Below are positions 62,896 through 64,000 of a stretch of 64,000 nucleotides of DNA, one piece after another. The notes under the pieces are model-generated. The model was given only the letters and a program-made list of their open reading frames with translations. It did not search any database and was not told the origin of the DNA. The stretch's first letter is position 1. Every line of letters begins with the position of its first letter. The DNA comes from Pedobacter lusitanus. Its GTDB lineage: Bacteria > Bacteroidota > Bacteroidia > Sphingobacteriales > Sphingobacteriaceae. The translations under genes and the position numbers were made by a program. The stretch lies in assembly GCF_040026395.1 (NCBI RefSeq), contig NZ_CP157278.1:4526001-4590000 (forward strand). The letters run 5' to 3'.

Positions 62896-64000
62896 TTAGA
62901 ATGGATACCCGATCCCGATATTATAAATTAAGTTTTCTTTTCTCCAGCCTTTATCGCCAAATGCAACCTGGTCAATTACCCATCTCTGGCCTTCAGGTAA
63001 GTATGGCTTTCTGATCGGGAAGGCAACATCTAAACGGATTACGAATATTTTGGCGTCAACACGTAAACCTGCTCCGGTTGCAACGGCCATTTCGCTTAAA
63101 GCATTTTTTAGTTTGAAACCTGACCCCGGTCTGTTCGGATCTTCTTTCCTAAGCCAGACATTTCCAGCATCTGCAAACAACGCACCATATAAAACACTGA
63201 ACAGTTTAAAACGTAATTCTGTGTTCAGCATGATTTTTATATCACCACTTTGGTCAGCATATTGTACTGTATCGGCTACTTTATAAGTTCCAGGTCCTAA
63301 AGATCTTGAAGCAAAACCACGGATATCATTTGTTCCGCCTGCAAAAAACTGCTTCACAAAAGGTAAAGAAGTGCTATTTCCGTAAGCATAACCATATCCA
63401 ACATTGAATCTGTTAGCCCAGGTAACTTTCCTGTTTATCTTATAATAATTTCTAAGGTCCGTTTCCAATCTGACAAATTGGGTTAAAGGAACCTTAAGAA
63501 TTGTTCTTTCTCCATTGCTGTCTTTTGGAATAAATAACCCCCAGATATTTCCACCTGTCTGGATATTCCCGTTGAAATAGATGTTATTCCTTCTGGCTTC
63601 TTCCATTTGATTGGTATAGGTAAAGTTATAACTGCTTCCAATAATAAACTGTTTGTCTAAAATGTTTTTTAATCCTGGATTATTCCTATATAACCCTGCT
63701 GTGTCTTTAGTTGTTATACTAGGACGGACATAGGTAAGTGATATCGGGTTAAAAGTGTGCTCTTTATACTGGTTTTCTTTCCACAGATAACCATATTCAG
63801 CCTTAAATGAGCTTAAATCATATAAAGATCCTCTGCTTAACAATTCATAAGACAGTGAGGCAATGGTCTTGGGAATAAAGGCGTTTGTACTGTTAGGTTT
63901 GTAAAAAGGCACAATAAATCTTGGGAAAGTCAGTTTTCCCTGCGCGGTAAATGAATAGGAGTTAAGATTTCTTGCCTGTCCGCTAACCTGTGTTTCAAAG
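62896..64000 (-). CDS. BamA/TamA-type outer membrane protein, 5' part beyond window
   Basis: The C-terminal 368 residues of an Omp85-family barrel; the frame stays open to the last base of the window, so the gene continues to the right, and the GTG at 63912 is not the start. The Omp85 signature around LPFVKQFFAGGTNDIRGFAS and RSLGPGTYK (the conserved loop 6 RGF) is plain, and NTELRFKLFSVLYGALFADAGNVW and the late VDAKIFVIRLDVAFPIRKP (split in original) are typical. The final Phe (GIGYPF) fits a C-terminal barrel strand. The upstream POTRA domains are not visible. In Bacteroidetes, TamA-like copies help insert outer-membrane proteins or export. Confidence 0.9.
   Translation of the reverse strand, partial: FETQVSGQARNLNSYSFTAQGKLTFPRFIVPFYKPNSTNAFIPKTIASLSYELLSRGSLYDLSSFKAEYGYLWKENQYKEHTFNPISLTYVRPSITTKDTAGLYRNNPGLKNILDKQFIIGSSYNFTYTNQMEEARRNNIYFNGNIQTGGNIWGLFIPKDSNGERTILKVPLTQFVRLETDLRNYYKINRKVTWANRFNVGYGYAYGNSTSLPFVKQFFAGGTNDIRGFASRSLGPGTYKVADTVQYADQSGDIKIMLNTELRFKLFSVLYGALFADAGNVWLRKEDPNRPGSGFKLKNALSEMAVATGAGLRVDAKIFVIRLDVAFPIRKPYLPEGQRWVIDQVAFGDKGWRKENLIYNIGIGYPF

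Noticed and set aside
1..64000. CRISPR arrays, insertion sequences, phage genes, rRNA or tRNA
   Set aside because: None was seen: no regularly spaced repeats, transposase or integrase motifs, or rRNA-like stretches on either strand.

Overview
The window is a chromosomal segment from a Bacteroidetes bacterium, most likely family Sphingobacteriaceae (Pedobacter-like). This rests on gene content: a SusC/SusD pair with its own ECF sigma factor and FecR anti-sigma factor, several TonB-dependent receptors, and many lipoproteins with a Cys right after a short hydrophobic signal. Promoters fit the Bacteroidetes pattern (TTG, about 19 nt, TAnnTTTG) and most genes lack a clear Shine-Dalgarno sequence. 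No rRNA, tRNA, CRISPR array, insertion sequence or phage gene was recognised. Both window edges cut a gene.

Layout. 0-9 kb: end of an outer-membrane barrel gene, then a leftward nutrient-uptake operon (sigma, FecR, SusC with an STN signalling domain, SusD, secreted metallophosphoesterase). 9.5-20 kb: serC with an overlapping DUF1015 gene, a GNAT/M20 deacylase pair of the arginine-pathway type, a fucose-type transporter/lactonase/AraC cassette, an HD-domain hydrolase, an M28 peptidase and a DtxR/MntR-type regulator. 20-30 kb: two small unknown proteins, a PAS histidine kinase, a Lys/Ala/Pro-rich secreted protein, a candidate short RNA, a VOC protein, a methyltransferase, NhaA, a secreted EEP-fold hydrolase, glutaminyl cyclotransferase and an MFS exporter.

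30-44 kb holds the most unusual system, a class I lanthipeptide locus. A rightward operon encodes a C39-peptidase ABC exporter, a split dehydratase (LanB1 and LanB2) and a LanC-like cyclase. A single precursor gene (63 aa, GG-type leader) faces it across a shared terminator. A divergent leftward operon encodes two ABC-2/DUF3526 permeases, a siderophore-type TonB receptor and an ABC ATPase. The same dyad, TTTGCAAC-N3-GTTGCAAA, occurs twice between the divergent operons and once over the -33 region of the precursor promoter, so all three units look co-regulated. The predicted core peptide is rich in His and Asp/Glu before two C-terminal Cys, and the cyclase lacks two of the three usual zinc ligands. 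My working hypothesis is a secreted, metal-responsive lanthipeptide that may be re-imported through the TonB receptor. This is inference.

44-64 kb: a near-perfect 67-nt palindrome, a PepSY membrane protein, a secreted DUF3298-like protein, a sodium/solute symporter, a TetR regulator, FabF, a mannose-6-phosphate-isomerase-type cupin, a frameshifted acyl-lipid desaturase (8-T run), an outer-membrane beta-barrel receptor, a DEAD-box helicase, two overlapping transporter genes, ParE, a YihY/BrkB membrane protein and the C-terminal part of a BamA/TamA-type protein that runs off the window.
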